Assembly (NCBI GenBank): GCA_963767565.1
Contig: CAVYEG010000006.1
Span: 434,001-498,000 of the forward strand
From: Palsa-504 sp963767565
GTDB taxonomy: Bacteria > Actinomycetota > Actinomycetes > Streptosporangiales > Streptosporangiaceae
Direction of reading: 5' to 3'
DNA: 64,000 nt
Under the pieces are notes generated by a model. It was not told the origin of the DNA and made no database searches. It was given only the letters and a program-made list of their open reading frames with translations. The position numbers and the translations under genes are program-made. This document shows positions 16,321 to 24,467 of this stretch, piece after piece. Position 1 is the first letter of the stretch. Every line of letters begins with the position of its first letter.

Positions 16321-17007
16321 TCAGGCTGGCCTGGCTCGCAGGCCGTCGAGGGTGACCGACAACAGCAGCCCGGCCCGGCCCGGGTCCCTCTCCGTGCTGA
16401 CCGCGACCCCGTGCACCAGCCGCATTACGTCCATCGAGTCGACATCGGAGCGGATCACCCCGGCCTGCTGCCCGGCGGCGAGCAGCCGCTCCGTCGTGTC
16501 GCGCATGGCCATCCAGCACGACTTCATCAGCTCGGACTCCGCCCCAACCGCCTCGATCAGCGCCTTCGACAGGCCGCGCTTGGTGACCAGGTACGCCGCC
16601 AGCGCCTGGCACCAGGTGGCGAAGGCCTGCTCGGGCTCACCGGATTCCAGTAGCATGTCGCCCTGCCCGCAGATGGTTACCACCTGACTGCGGAAGACGG
16701 CTGCCTGCAGGTCGAGCCGGCTCGGGAAGTGGCGGTACAGGGTCCCGATGCCGACCCCCGCCCGGCGGGCCACGTCCTCGAGCGGCGCGTCGGCGCCCTT
16801 TTCCGCGAAGGCCTCGGTGGCCGCGGTGAGCAGCCGGGCGCGGTTCTGCCGCGCGTCGGCGCGCAACTGCTCGGCCGGCCGCGCGGCAGGCGGGCTGACC
16901 GGCGGCATGCCGGGCGGGCTGGCCGGCGGCGCGGCAGGCGGGCTGGCCGGCGGCATGGCCTGTGGTTCGGCCTGCTGCTGCGGTGCCTGGTCAGGTGTTC
17001 TGGTCAT
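16321..17007 (-). CDS. TetR family repressor with proline-rich N-terminal extension
   Basis: About 228 residues. The HTH is RLLTAATEAFAEKGADAPLEDVARRAGVGIGTLYRHFPSRLDLQAAVFR, preceded by an unusual 45-residue extension with PPASPPA/PPGMPPVSPPA repeats. The ligand domain is of the kind controlling drug efflux. ATG at 17007 is chosen; the open frame runs further to 17169 but that part overlaps palindromic operator DNA. The divergent DHA2 pump at 17225 is its probable target, with two GGAGG/CCTCC palindromes immediately upstream of this gene and ATGGTCCAT repeats upstream of the pump. Confidence 0.9.
   Translation of the reverse strand: MTRTPDQAPQQQAEPQAMPPASPPAAPPASPPGMPPVSPPAARPAEQLRADARQNRARLLTAATEAFAEKGADAPLEDVARRAGVGIGTLYRHFPSRLDLQAAVFRSQVVTICGQGDMLLESGEPEQAFATWCQALAAYLVTKRGLSKALIEAVGAESELMKSCWMAMRDTTERLLAAGQQAGVIRSDVDSMDVMRLVHGVAVSTERDPGRAGLLLSVTLDGLRARPA
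16886..16959. repeat. In-gene GC-rich tandem repeat encoding the Pro-rich TetR extension
   Basis: Three imperfect copies of a GGCGGGCTGGCCGGCGGC core encode PPASPPA-type residues on the minus strand. The copies are nearly identical at the DNA level, which suggests recent slippage. Confidence 0.6.
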
Positions 17008-17030
17008 CGTCCCGGTTTTAATGGGTTGCA

Positions 17031-17075
17031 AAGCGGAGGATGCCTCCGTATAGTAACCGGAGTAGACCTCCGCTT
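17031..17075. promoter_or_regulatory. Paired palindromic operator upstream of tetR gene
   Basis: AAGCGGAGG (17031-17039) and its inverse CCTCCGCTT (17067-17075) bound the site. Within it, CGGAGGatgCCTCCG (17034-17048) is a perfect 6-3-6 palindrome and CGGAG/CTCCG (17058-17072) a second. The centres lie about 24 bp apart with TATAGTAAC between, as expected for a TetR-repressed promoter. Confidence 0.6.
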
Positions 17076-17135
17076 CATTCCTGATCGTACCGCCCGGCCA
17101 GCAGTCCGTCAGCCACCGGAGGCCTGCTGTTACCA

Positions 17136-17187
17136 CAGCGATGGTCCATCGCTGTCGCCAGGACAACACCTATGGTCCATCACTGTG
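17136..17187. promoter_or_regulatory. ATGGTCCATC operator pair upstream of the DHA2 pump
   Basis: 17136-17156 is a perfect palindrome with 10-bp arms (ACAGCGATGG, central T, CCATCGCTGT). A related copy, ATGGTCCATCACTGT, is at 17173-17187, 31 bp (about three helical turns) away. It is placed to control the pump gene, whose start is at 17225. Confidence 0.6.
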
Positions 17188-17224
17188 GTCGGTGAGCGTG
17201 CCCGACCACAATCATGGAGGCATC

Positions 17225-18802
17225 TTGTCTTCCTCTCGCATTCCCTATGAGGCTGAAGGTGCTGGAGAGGTCAACGAGGTCAACGGGGTCAACGGGGCTC
17301 GTAACCGCGGCAGGCCAGCCAGCCTGCCGCGGCGCGGATCCGGCCGGACCCGCAGCCCCGGCCTGGCCCTGGCCATCACCCTCAGCGCCCAGCTCATGAT
17401 CATCCTCGACATGACCGTGGTGAATATCGCGCTGCCCCGCATCCAGGGCAGCCTGCACTTCACCCCGGCCAGCCTGTCCTGGGTCCTGAACGGATACACC
17501 CTGACGTCAGGCGGCCTGCTGCTGCTCGGCGGCCGGGCAGGCGACATCCTCGGCCGGTGCCGGATGTTCATCATCGGCATCGGGCTGTTCACCCTGGCCT
17601 CGCTGGCCGGAGGGCTCGCCACGTCGGCGGCCCTGCTGCTCGCGGCCCGGGCCGTGCAGGGCGTGGGCGGTGCCCTCGCGTCGCCCGCCGTGCTCGCCCT
17701 GGTGGTAAGCGGTTTTCCCGAGGGCCGGGAGCGGACCCGTGCCCTGGCCATCTACATGGGCGTGATCACCGGAGGCTCGTCGCTGGGTCTGGTCCTCGGC
17801 GGGGTGATCACCGAATGGCTGTCCTGGCGGTGGGTGCTGTTCATCAACGTGCCGATCGGGGTGGCCGTGGTGGCGGTCGCGCCGCTGCTCGTGCCCGAGA
17901 CCACCCGGCTGCCGGGGCGATTCGACCTGGCCGGGGCGCTGACCGCCACCGCGGGCGTGACCGCGCTGGTGTACGGGTTCATCCGGGCCGCCACCGACGG
18001 GTGGGGTGATCACCTGGGGCTGGTGGCGTTCGGCGCCGCCGCGGTGCTGATCGCCGTGTTCGTGGTGACCGAGACCCGGGCCAGGCAGCCGATCACCCCG
18101 CTGCGCCTGTTCGCCGACATGAGCAGGTCGGGCTCGTTCATCGCCCGGCTGTTCCTGATCGCCGGGATGTTCGGGGTGTTCTTCTTCCTCACCCAGTTCC
18201 TGCAGAAGATCATGGGCTTCAGCCCGCTCCGCGCCGGGGTGGCCTTCCTGCCGATGACGCTGGCCCTGTTCGCGTCGTCGCGGCTGGCGCCCAGGCTGAT
18301 GCCGCGGCTGGGGGTCAAGCCGCTGATGATCGCGGGGCTGCTGCCCGCCATCGCCGGGCTGGCCTGGCTGTCGCGGGTCTCGGTCGCCTCAGCCTACTGG
18401 CCGGGCATCTTCGGGCCGATGATGCTGCTCGGCCTGGGGTTGGGGCTGGTCTTCGTGCCGCTGACCACCACGTCGCTGGCGGGCGTTCCGGCCGCAGACT
18501 CCGGCGCCGCCTCGGGCCTGGTGAACATGCTGCAACTTGTCGGCGGCGCCCTAGGCCTGGGCCTGCTGGTCGCGGTGTACGGCACCGCGACCAGGCACGC
18601 GGCCAGCCATCCGCTGCCGGGGCTGGGCGCAGCGGCGCAGGCCCAGCATGTGCTGGCGCACGGTATCGCGACGGCGTTCGGCTTCGCGGCCCTGCTCGAC
18701 CTGGCCAGCCTGCTGGTGATCGTCGCGCTCATCCGGACCGGGAAGCCCAGGCCTGACCTGGCTCCGGCCCGTCATGAGCAGGAAGAGGCGGTCGCCTCCT
18801 AG
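17225..18802 (+). CDS. DHA2 family (EmrB/QacA-like) MFS drug efflux transporter
   Basis: About 525 residues with 14 predicted membrane helices. DHA2 marks are present: LDMTVVNIALPRIQGSLHFTPASLSWVLNGYTL (helix 1, motif D1), GGRAGDILGRCRMF (motif A) and the motif C region ITGGSSLGLVLGGVITEWLSWRWVLFINVPIG. The start is a TTG at 17225 with GGAGG four bases upstream; the open frame continues to 17141, but that part is operator DNA. The N-terminal tail contains a VNEVNGVNG repeat. It exports hydrophobic toxicants by proton antiport and is probably repressed by the divergent TetR. Confidence 0.92.
   Translation: MSSSRIPYEAEGAGEVNEVNGVNGARNRGRPASLPRRGSGRTRSPGLALAITLSAQLMIILDMTVVNIALPRIQGSLHFTPASLSWVLNGYTLTSGGLLLLGGRAGDILGRCRMFIIGIGLFTLASLAGGLATSAALLLAARAVQGVGGALASPAVLALVVSGFPEGRERTRALAIYMGVITGGSSLGLVLGGVITEWLSWRWVLFINVPIGVAVVAVAPLLVPETTRLPGRFDLAGALTATAGVTALVYGFIRAATDGWGDHLGLVAFGAAAVLIAVFVVTETRARQPITPLRLFADMSRSGSFIARLFLIAGMFGVFFFLTQFLQKIMGFSPLRAGVAFLPMTLALFASSRLAPRLMPRLGVKPLMIAGLLPAIAGLAWLSRVSVASAYWPGIFGPMMLLGLGLGLVFVPLTTTSLAGVPAADSGAASGLVNMLQLVGGALGLGLLVAVYGTATRHAASHPLPGLGAAAQAQHVLAHGIATAFGFAALLDLASLLVIVALIRTGKPRPDLAPARHEQEEAVAS
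17270..17296. repeat. Three 9-bp tandem units in the pump 5' end
   Basis: GTCAACGAG followed by two GTCAACGGG units, encoding VNEVNGVNG in the cytoplasmic tail before helix 1. Confidence 0.75.
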
Positions 18803-19005
18803 CAGGTGCCAAGCTGGACGGCATGACCCGGGTCTAGGCGACGGCTCCGGACTCCGGCGCGTCCGGGCCGCCGGCTGACCCGGCTGGCGGCCGTCGGCCG
18901 CCGGCGCGGCCAGCGTGGCACGCCGCTCGATGACCCCCAGGCTGTCGACGAGCGCCTGCCACACCGCGCTCAGGCTGGCGCAGGCCGGAGAGTCGCCGCG
19001 GATGA

Positions 19006-19269
19006 CGCCGGCCGCTTCGGCTGGACGACTGGGAGCTCGAACTCGACCTGAACGCGCGGCTGGAAGGTTCGGACCGGGCCGAGGCCTCGCCGCGGCTGCG
19101 GCACTCCGCGGAGCGGCGGCTGGCCGATCAGGCCCAGCTCGAGATCCTCCGGCACCGGGTCGACCAGCTCGAGATCCGGCTAGCCGCGCTCGAAGGGCGG
19201 CTCCCGACCGGGCGTGAGCGGGCCAGCCGACCTGCCGTGCATATCCGGGCGCGGCCGCCCGGAAGCTAG
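19006..19269 (+). pseudogene. Coiled-coil coding remnant without a start codon
   Basis: An 88-codon stretch in strongly GC3-biased codons reads LDDWELELDLNARLEG, then ERRLADQAQLEILRHRVDQL and EIRLAALEGRL, a clear heptad pattern. It has no ATG, GTG or TTG start and a TGA immediately before it at 19003. Upstream DNA to about 18900 carries coding-like fragments in other frames. I read this as the 3' end of a decayed gene; a CTG start at 19021 cannot be excluded. Its TAG overlaps the stop of the convergent gene. The 18803-19265 interval holds no other supported gene. Confidence 0.35.
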
Positions 19270-20207
19270 CCGACGGTGAGAATCCGGTCGGCCGGGAGCA
19301 CGGGGACCTGCGTGCCACAGGGCACTATCGCGGCGGTGCCCTTGTAGGCCTCTACGGCCGCCGTGATCTGCGCGAGCGGCGCGGCCACGACGGTGGCGCC
19401 GGCGTACAGGGCCAGGTCGAGCAGCGAGGTGTAGGTACCGTCCCGGCCGCAGGGCGGTCCGGCCACAACCACGTCCCTGCTGGTCAGCCGCAACGCCGGC
19501 CTGCCTGCGGGCCGGCCGGGGATCTGCGGCGTGACCCAACCGCGGACCTGCTCACCGTGGCCGTTGAGACCGGGGCCAGCGTTGTGGCTGCCGTGGCCGT
19601 TGTGGCTGCCGTTGGCGTCAGCGTTGATACCAGCGTGGCGGCGGTGCTTCGCGGTCTCGAGCAGGGCGCTGAATGGCGTCGTCCCCTCCGCTTCGCCGAA
19701 CGCGACCACCTGGCGCACCCAGGACCGTTCGGCGGCCTGGATGGCGACCTCAGCCAGCGCGGCCGAGGTGATCAGCAGCCGGGTCCGGCACTGCTTGAGC
19801 TGCGCGGCGATGTCCGCCGTAGCCGTGCAGGCCGCAGGCAGGCCGGCCGCCGGACCGATAGGCGCCGCGATGGCCCCGGCCGCCCGGATGGCCTGGATCG
19901 CCAACGCGTGGCTGACGGCGTCCCCGACCAGCACGCCGACCGTGTCGGTATCCAGCAGACCCCGCCGGGACAGGCCGCGCGCGGCCGCCCGGACCGTGTC
20001 CGCGAACTGCAGCCACGTGGTCGCCGGGGGGCCCGCGCCGCCGGCCGCGTCGATCAGGGCCGTTCCGTAACCAGCCCGGTCGGCCCGCGCCAGGATGTGC
20101 TCGGTGATCGCCTGCTGCGTCGCGCCGGCGAGCGGGACGTCGCCGCGCGGGGCCTCGCCGCGTGCGGCGGGTGCGACGCTGACCGCGGTGCTGACTCCGA
20201 GTTCCAC
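19266..20207 (-). CDS. Degenerate adenylate-forming (AMP-binding, 4CL-like) protein
   Basis: 313 residues from a GTG with GGAGG five bases upstream. The first half follows the N-terminal domain of acyl-CoA/4-coumarate-CoA ligases: TTWLQFADTVRAAARGLSRRGL, VGVLVGDAVSHALAIQAIRAAGAIAAPIGPA and LKQCRTRLLITSAALAEVA. A low-complexity NADANGSHNGHGSHN insert follows. The ATP P-loop region (usually T/S-S-G-T/S-T-G-x-P-K-G) is missing; DVVVAGPPCGRDGTYTSLLDLALYAGATVV looks like a deletion joining to the following strand. The AMP motifs and C-terminal lid are also absent. It is probably a pseudoenzyme or a decaying gene; adenylation activity is unlikely. Confidence 0.7.
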   Translation of the reverse strand: MELGVSTAVSVAPAARGEAPRGDVPLAGATQQAITEHILARADRAGYGTALIDAAGGAGPPATTWLQFADTVRAAARGLSRRGLLDTDTVGVLVGDAVSHALAIQAIRAAGAIAAPIGPAAGLPAACTATADIAAQLKQCRTRLLITSAALAEVAIQAAERSWVRQVVAFGEAEGTTPFSALLETAKHRRHAGINADANGSHNGHGSHNAGPGLNGHGEQVRGWVTPQIPGRPAGRPALRLTSRDVVVAGPPCGRDGTYTSLLDLALYAGATVVAAPLAQITAAVEAYKGTAAIVPCGTQVPVLPADRILTVG

Positions 20208-20284
20208 CGGAACCTCCAAGCTGTGGCGCAGTAACGGGCGGATCCTGGCCAGGAGCCGGGACCCGCCCGGCCGCCGCGGCAGGC

Positions 20285-20338
20285 CCCCGGTTCCCACCCC
20301 CCCTTGGGAACCGGGGCGGCGGGCCTTGCGGCCCGCCG
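20285..20338 (-). terminator. Tandem hairpin terminator
   Basis: CCCCGGTTCCCA (20285-20296) pairs perfectly with 20305-20316. Next, CGGCGGGCC (20317-20325) pairs with 20330-20338 around TTGC. The two hairpins abut and lie about 130 bp beyond the LuxR stop and ahead of the next minus-strand gene, so they probably insulate the two transcripts. Confidence 0.65.
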
Positions 20339-20469
20339 TCGCCGTGCCTTAGCGACGATGGAAACGCTATTGCGCGAGCCACCTGCTACACATGCGCCGA
20401 ACTATGCATACCCATGTGCATCTTGCCCGGCCGCTGCAATCGCGCCGCGTGCATACATACGCAGGATGG

Positions 20470-22941
20470 TCAGCTGGGCGGCTCGTGCCGCGCGGCCCAT
20501 GAGGCAACTTGTGTACGTGAGCTGAAGCCGAGCTTGGCCAGGATGTTCGCCACGTGACGCGCGGCGGTGGCGGGGCTGATGACCAGTTCGTCGGCGACCT
20601 GCCTGTTGGACAGGCCACGGGCGATGAGCAGCACGATCTCGTGCTCGCGCGCGGTGAGCGGCGTCGATGACCTGGCCGCGGCCAGCCGGGCCGGGTCAGC
20701 CCACGCGTGCTCGGCCGGAACCGCGGGCGCCGGCGATCCGAGCGCGTAGCCGATCGCGTCGTCGGCCGTCATCTCGCGGCCCTCGGCGAACAAGACGGCC
20801 GCCGCGGACGCGCCGAGCAGGTCGCGGGCCACCTCGAGCATGGCCTCGATCCTGGATCCGATGCCGGTGGGCTGGCCCAGCGATTCGCGCAGCTGGCAGG
20901 CGGCGCCGGCCAGCCGGGCCGCCTGCTCGGGCTGCTGCCTGGCCGCCGCCAGGGCCGCGAACGCCTCCAGCCCGCGGGCCATGCCGAGCCGCTGGCCGCA
21001 GGCCTGGTTGAGCCGCAGTCCCTCGGCCAGTCGGGCCGCGGCCAGGTCGAGGTCGCCGCGAGTCAGCGCCACCCAGCCCACCCCGGCCAGGCACCGGGCG
21101 ATCTCGAGCGGGGCGCCGAGCTCCCGGAAGATCTCCGCGGCCTCCTCGAAGTGCCGTACCGCCTGCTCCATGTCGCCCCGGGCCCGGGCCAGCGTGCCCA
21201 TCCCGTACAGGACCTGAGCCAGGCCCCAGCGGTTGTTGTCGCTCAGCACGTCCAGGGCGCTCTCGTAGGACCGCTGCGCCGACTTCAGCTTGCGCTGGCG
21301 GATCGCGATGGCCGCCTGGGCGGCCCGGGTCAGCCCGGACTCCCAGTCGTTGCCCGCGGCGTCCGCCGCCGCGACGGCCTCGTCGATGAGGGCGATGGCG
21401 TCGGCGAACCGGCCTGCCCGCAGCGCGGCCTGGCCGAGCGTCCGCAGCGCGGTCGGCACGGTCACGTCGTCGCCGCAGGCCCGGCTCAGCTCCAGGCTCT
21501 GCTGGGCGCTGCGCAGCAGCACGTCGTAGTCTTGCAGGTCGAAGGCAATGCTGGCCCGGCCGGCCAGAGCCCGCGCCCGTACCTGCGGCGAGACCTCCGC
21601 TTCCTGGGCCAGGAACCGGTCGAACCAGGTGGCCGCTTCCCGCTGGTCGCCGTGCGGTACCCACATGTTCAGCAGCCCGGCGCACAGCCGCAGGCCCTGG
21701 TCGGCATGACCATGGGACAGCGACGTGTCCAGCGCGATCCGGAAGTTGCCGTACTCGGCGACGCCGCGGCGGAAGATGGCCAGCCGGACCGGCCAGGGCG
21801 GGTCGCCGCGCCGGAACATCCCGCTGGCGGTATCTTCGACCAGCGCCAGCACGCACTCGCGGTGCCGGAGGAACAGGCGGGACTCCTCGCCCGCGGCCAC
21901 CAGCCGCTCAAGCGCGTACTCCCTGATCGTGTCCAGCAGCCGGTACCTGGCGTCGCCGGCCGCCTCGCCGTCCAGCACCACCAGCGACTTGTCGATCAAC
22001 GAGATGAGCAGGTCGAGGACCGCCTCGGCCGGGATGGCATCGTCAGAGCAGACCTGCTCGGCCATGTCCAGGTTCCAGCCGGAGAATACGGCCAGCCTGC
22101 GCAGCAGCATCTGCTCCGGGCCGTCGAGCAGCTCATAGCTCCAGTCCACGGTGGCCCGCAGGGTCTGCTGCCGGGGCGGCGCGGTCCGGTCGCCCGAATC
22201 CAGCAGCTGGAACCGGTCGCGCAGCCGGTCGGCGATCTGATCGACCGACAGCGCCCGGACCCGGGCCGCGGACAGCTCGATGCCCAGCGGGATGCCGTCC
22301 AGCGTCCGGCACAGCCGGGCCACCGAGGCCAGGTTCTGCTCGGTCAGCGCGAATCCGGGCCGGGCGCCTGCCGCGCGGGCCGCGAACAGCCGTACGGCCT
22401 CGTGCCCGGCCAGCTCGTCGCCCACGGCGTCGTCCGGCGGCAGGTCAAGCGGCTGAACCCGCCAGACGGTCTCGCCGCGCACCCGCAGCGGCTCGCGGCT
22501 GGTGGCGACGATCCGCAGCCACGGGCACCTGGCCAGCAGCAGCTGGACGAGCGTGGCGCAGTCACTGACCTGATGCTCGCAGGTATCCAGCACCAGCAGC
22601 ATGTGCCGCGAGCGCAGCGCCTCGGCCAGCGTCTGCGGCAGCGGAACGCCCGGTTCCTCGAGTATCCCGATCGTGGCCGCCACCAGCTGGGCGGTCGGGC
22701 CGTGCCACTCAGCCAGCTCGACCAGCCAGGCCTCGTCGAGATCAGCCCCCGCCTCGCCGATCACATCGCGGGCCAGCCGGACCGCGAGCCGGGTCTTGCC
22801 GATGCCGCCGGGACCGCTCAAGGTCAGCGCGCGGACCTCTCCGAGCAGCTTGGCTAGCTCGGAGAGGTCACGTTCACGGCCGATAAAGCTGTTCGGCTCC
22901 GCCGGCAGGTTGCCGGCCAGCAGAGCGGTGGCGGACTGCAT
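20470..22941 (-). CDS. LuxR-family regulator with N-terminal NB-ARC-like ATPase and TPR-like repeats
   Basis: 823 residues. An N-terminal STAND ATPase has Walker A GPGGIGKT (residues 43-50), a Walker B-like LLVLDTCEH and RIVATSREPLRVRGE, as in AfsR/LAL-type regulators. The middle is helical repeat with many A-x-x-A pairs (TPR-like). The C-terminus TAREHEIVLLIARGLSNRQVADELVISPATAARHVANILAKLGFSSR is a LuxR HTH. ATG at 22941 has AGAGGG upstream. These proteins integrate an unknown ligand and ATP to activate secondary metabolism or catabolic genes. It lies between the ANL-like remnant and the GH38 gene; its target is unknown. Confidence 0.9.
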   Translation of the reverse strand: MQSATALLAGNLPAEPNSFIGRERDLSELAKLLGEVRALTLSGPGGIGKTRLAVRLARDVIGEAGADLDEAWLVELAEWHGPTAQLVAATIGILEEPGVPLPQTLAEALRSRHMLLVLDTCEHQVSDCATLVQLLLARCPWLRIVATSREPLRVRGETVWRVQPLDLPPDDAVGDELAGHEAVRLFAARAAGARPGFALTEQNLASVARLCRTLDGIPLGIELSAARVRALSVDQIADRLRDRFQLLDSGDRTAPPRQQTLRATVDWSYELLDGPEQMLLRRLAVFSGWNLDMAEQVCSDDAIPAEAVLDLLISLIDKSLVVLDGEAAGDARYRLLDTIREYALERLVAAGEESRLFLRHRECVLALVEDTASGMFRRGDPPWPVRLAIFRRGVAEYGNFRIALDTSLSHGHADQGLRLCAGLLNMWVPHGDQREAATWFDRFLAQEAEVSPQVRARALAGRASIAFDLQDYDVLLRSAQQSLELSRACGDDVTVPTALRTLGQAALRAGRFADAIALIDEAVAAADAAGNDWESGLTRAAQAAIAIRQRKLKSAQRSYESALDVLSDNNRWGLAQVLYGMGTLARARGDMEQAVRHFEEAAEIFRELGAPLEIARCLAGVGWVALTRGDLDLAAARLAEGLRLNQACGQRLGMARGLEAFAALAAARQQPEQAARLAGAACQLRESLGQPTGIGSRIEAMLEVARDLLGASAAAVLFAEGREMTADDAIGYALGSPAPAVPAEHAWADPARLAAARSSTPLTAREHEIVLLIARGLSNRQVADELVISPATAARHVANILAKLGFSSRTQVASWAARHEPPS

Positions 22942-23024
22942 GGGCCCTCTGGAGTTCGCTCGCTTGAAACAGGAAAGAAGCCGGGTCTCCTACCGTACCT
23001 TGTTCGCCTGCAGCGTAGTGGCTA

Positions 23025-24467
23025 CTAGACCGGGGTGATTATGAGGGGGATCGCGTCGCTGTACCGGACCCGGCCGTAGTACATGACCTTCACCAGCGCC
23101 CACCACTGAGAACCCGGCCGGGCCGTGGCCGGCACCGTGACGTGGAACCGCAGCGTCACTGGCCGCTGCGGCATGACGCTGAAGCCGCGCGCCGCAGGCG
23201 AGAGCATCTCCCAGCTGCCGAACGGTGACGCCAGCTGGGCCTCGCCGTGCAACTCCGAAGCCAGGTGGCTGGTCAGGCTGACGGCCAGCTCGCCGTGCTC
23301 GCCCGGCGCCAGCCGCAGCTCAGGGGTGAGCACGGCCAGGTCGACCTCGGCCGCGGCCGCGCGGAAGTCGGCCAGCATCAGCTCCAGGGCCTCCTCGGGC
23401 GGCAGCGTCGGATCGGGCCAGCGGCGCTCGCCGACCGCGATCATGGCCGTGTCCTCGATCAGGTGGCGATGGGCGTCCCTGATCTGGGCCGCCGCGAAAT
23501 AGCGGCCCGGGCCGGTACCCGGATCGGCCCGCACGGTCAGGTCCCAGGCCGCGTACCCGCCGGGGGCCAGCTCGTAGCGCAGGTCACGGTCGGCGGTCAC
23601 GCTGATCCCGTCGGGCACCACGAGTTCCACCGTCCCGGCGGCGGGCTCCGGACCGCAGCCCACCGTCAGCGTGAGCGAGTCGGCCTGGCCCGGACCGGCC
23701 AGCGCGGCCCTGACGGGGGAGAAGTGCACCGCCACCGGCAAGTTCCCGGCTGGTGCCGGGCCCTGGCCGTGCAGCCAGTAACGGGCGTAGACCGGCTCGA
23801 TCAGGGGCGTGCGCGCGTACCCGCTCGCGTGCCGCCCGGTCCGGACGGCCAGGGTGGTTGTGCCGAAAGCCGGCATGTCGACAATGGCGGCGCCGTCCGT
23901 CACGGGAACGGGATCGCCGTCGGCCTCCTCGAGCAGGTCGGTGAGCCAGGCGGCCGAGATCGGCTGCGCGAGCCGGACCCGCGCCGTCGTCGGCCGCCCG
24001 GCGGTCTCCCGCAGCCGCACCGTGACCGTGGCATCGGCCGCCGCCTCACCCGGCGCGGCGTCCGCGATGCTCAGGCTGGAGGCGAGCGGGTTGCCGCGCG
24101 GCTTCAGCGTGCTGAGCGTGACGTTGACCGGCTCGACCGTCAGCAGGCTGCTTCCGCTGTCGGCCGGCCCGCCGCGGCCGGCCACCGCGATCAGGTCGTG
24201 GTTGTACTGCTCGGCCTGAGCGCTGAAGCGCGCCATCCGCCAGTCGCCCGGGCCCGCGGCCAGCGCGTACTCGAACGTGTGACTCCAGTGCTGCCAGGCG
24301 AAGCTGCTGCCGTCCGGCGCGGTGCGGGGATCCCCGTCGATCCAGATCCGCGACGGCCACGCGCTGCAGGAACGCATGAGCGACATGTGCAGCGTGCCGT
24401 CGGGCGTGACCACGCAGCCGGGGGTGCCCCGGTTGAACACCGCGACCGACCGGTCGGCCAGGGGCAC
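23025..24467 (-). CDS. GH38 alpha-mannosidase, C-terminal part (frameshifted from 24191-27430)
   Basis: 480 residues beginning MPLADRSVAVFNRGTPGCVVTPDGTLHMSLMRSCS, which is not an N-terminus but the usual continuation of the GH38 C-terminal beta-domains. It then runs through FEYALAAGPGDW, beta-sandwich repeats and NEW3-like segments (GPGQADSLTLTVGCGP, TARPGSQWWALVKVMYYGRVRYSDAIPL). It lies one base out of frame with the catalytic part upstream; the junction is in the GCGTCGGCC-repeat DNA near 24484-24556. Together the two would make a protein of about 1468 residues. No ribosome site is evident at 24467, so separate translation is unlikely. Confidence 0.75.
   Translation of the reverse strand: MPLADRSVAVFNRGTPGCVVTPDGTLHMSLMRSCSAWPSRIWIDGDPRTAPDGSSFAWQHWSHTFEYALAAGPGDWRMARFSAQAEQYNHDLIAVAGRGGPADSGSSLLTVEPVNVTLSTLKPRGNPLASSLSIADAAPGEAAADATVTVRLRETAGRPTTARVRLAQPISAAWLTDLLEEADGDPVPVTDGAAIVDMPAFGTTTLAVRTGRHASGYARTPLIEPVYARYWLHGQGPAPAGNLPVAVHFSPVRAALAGPGQADSLTLTVGCGPEPAAGTVELVVPDGISVTADRDLRYELAPGGYAAWDLTVRADPGTGPGRYFAAAQIRDAHRHLIEDTAMIAVGERRWPDPTLPPEEALELMLADFRAAAAEVDLAVLTPELRLAPGEHGELAVSLTSHLASELHGEAQLASPFGSWEMLSPAARGFSVMPQRPVTLRFHVTVPATARPGSQWWALVKVMYYGRVRYSDAIPLIITPV

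Noticed and set aside
20707..22857. 716-codon open frame opposite the LuxR regulator
   Set aside because: Antisense shadow; composition is typical of a GC-rich complement.
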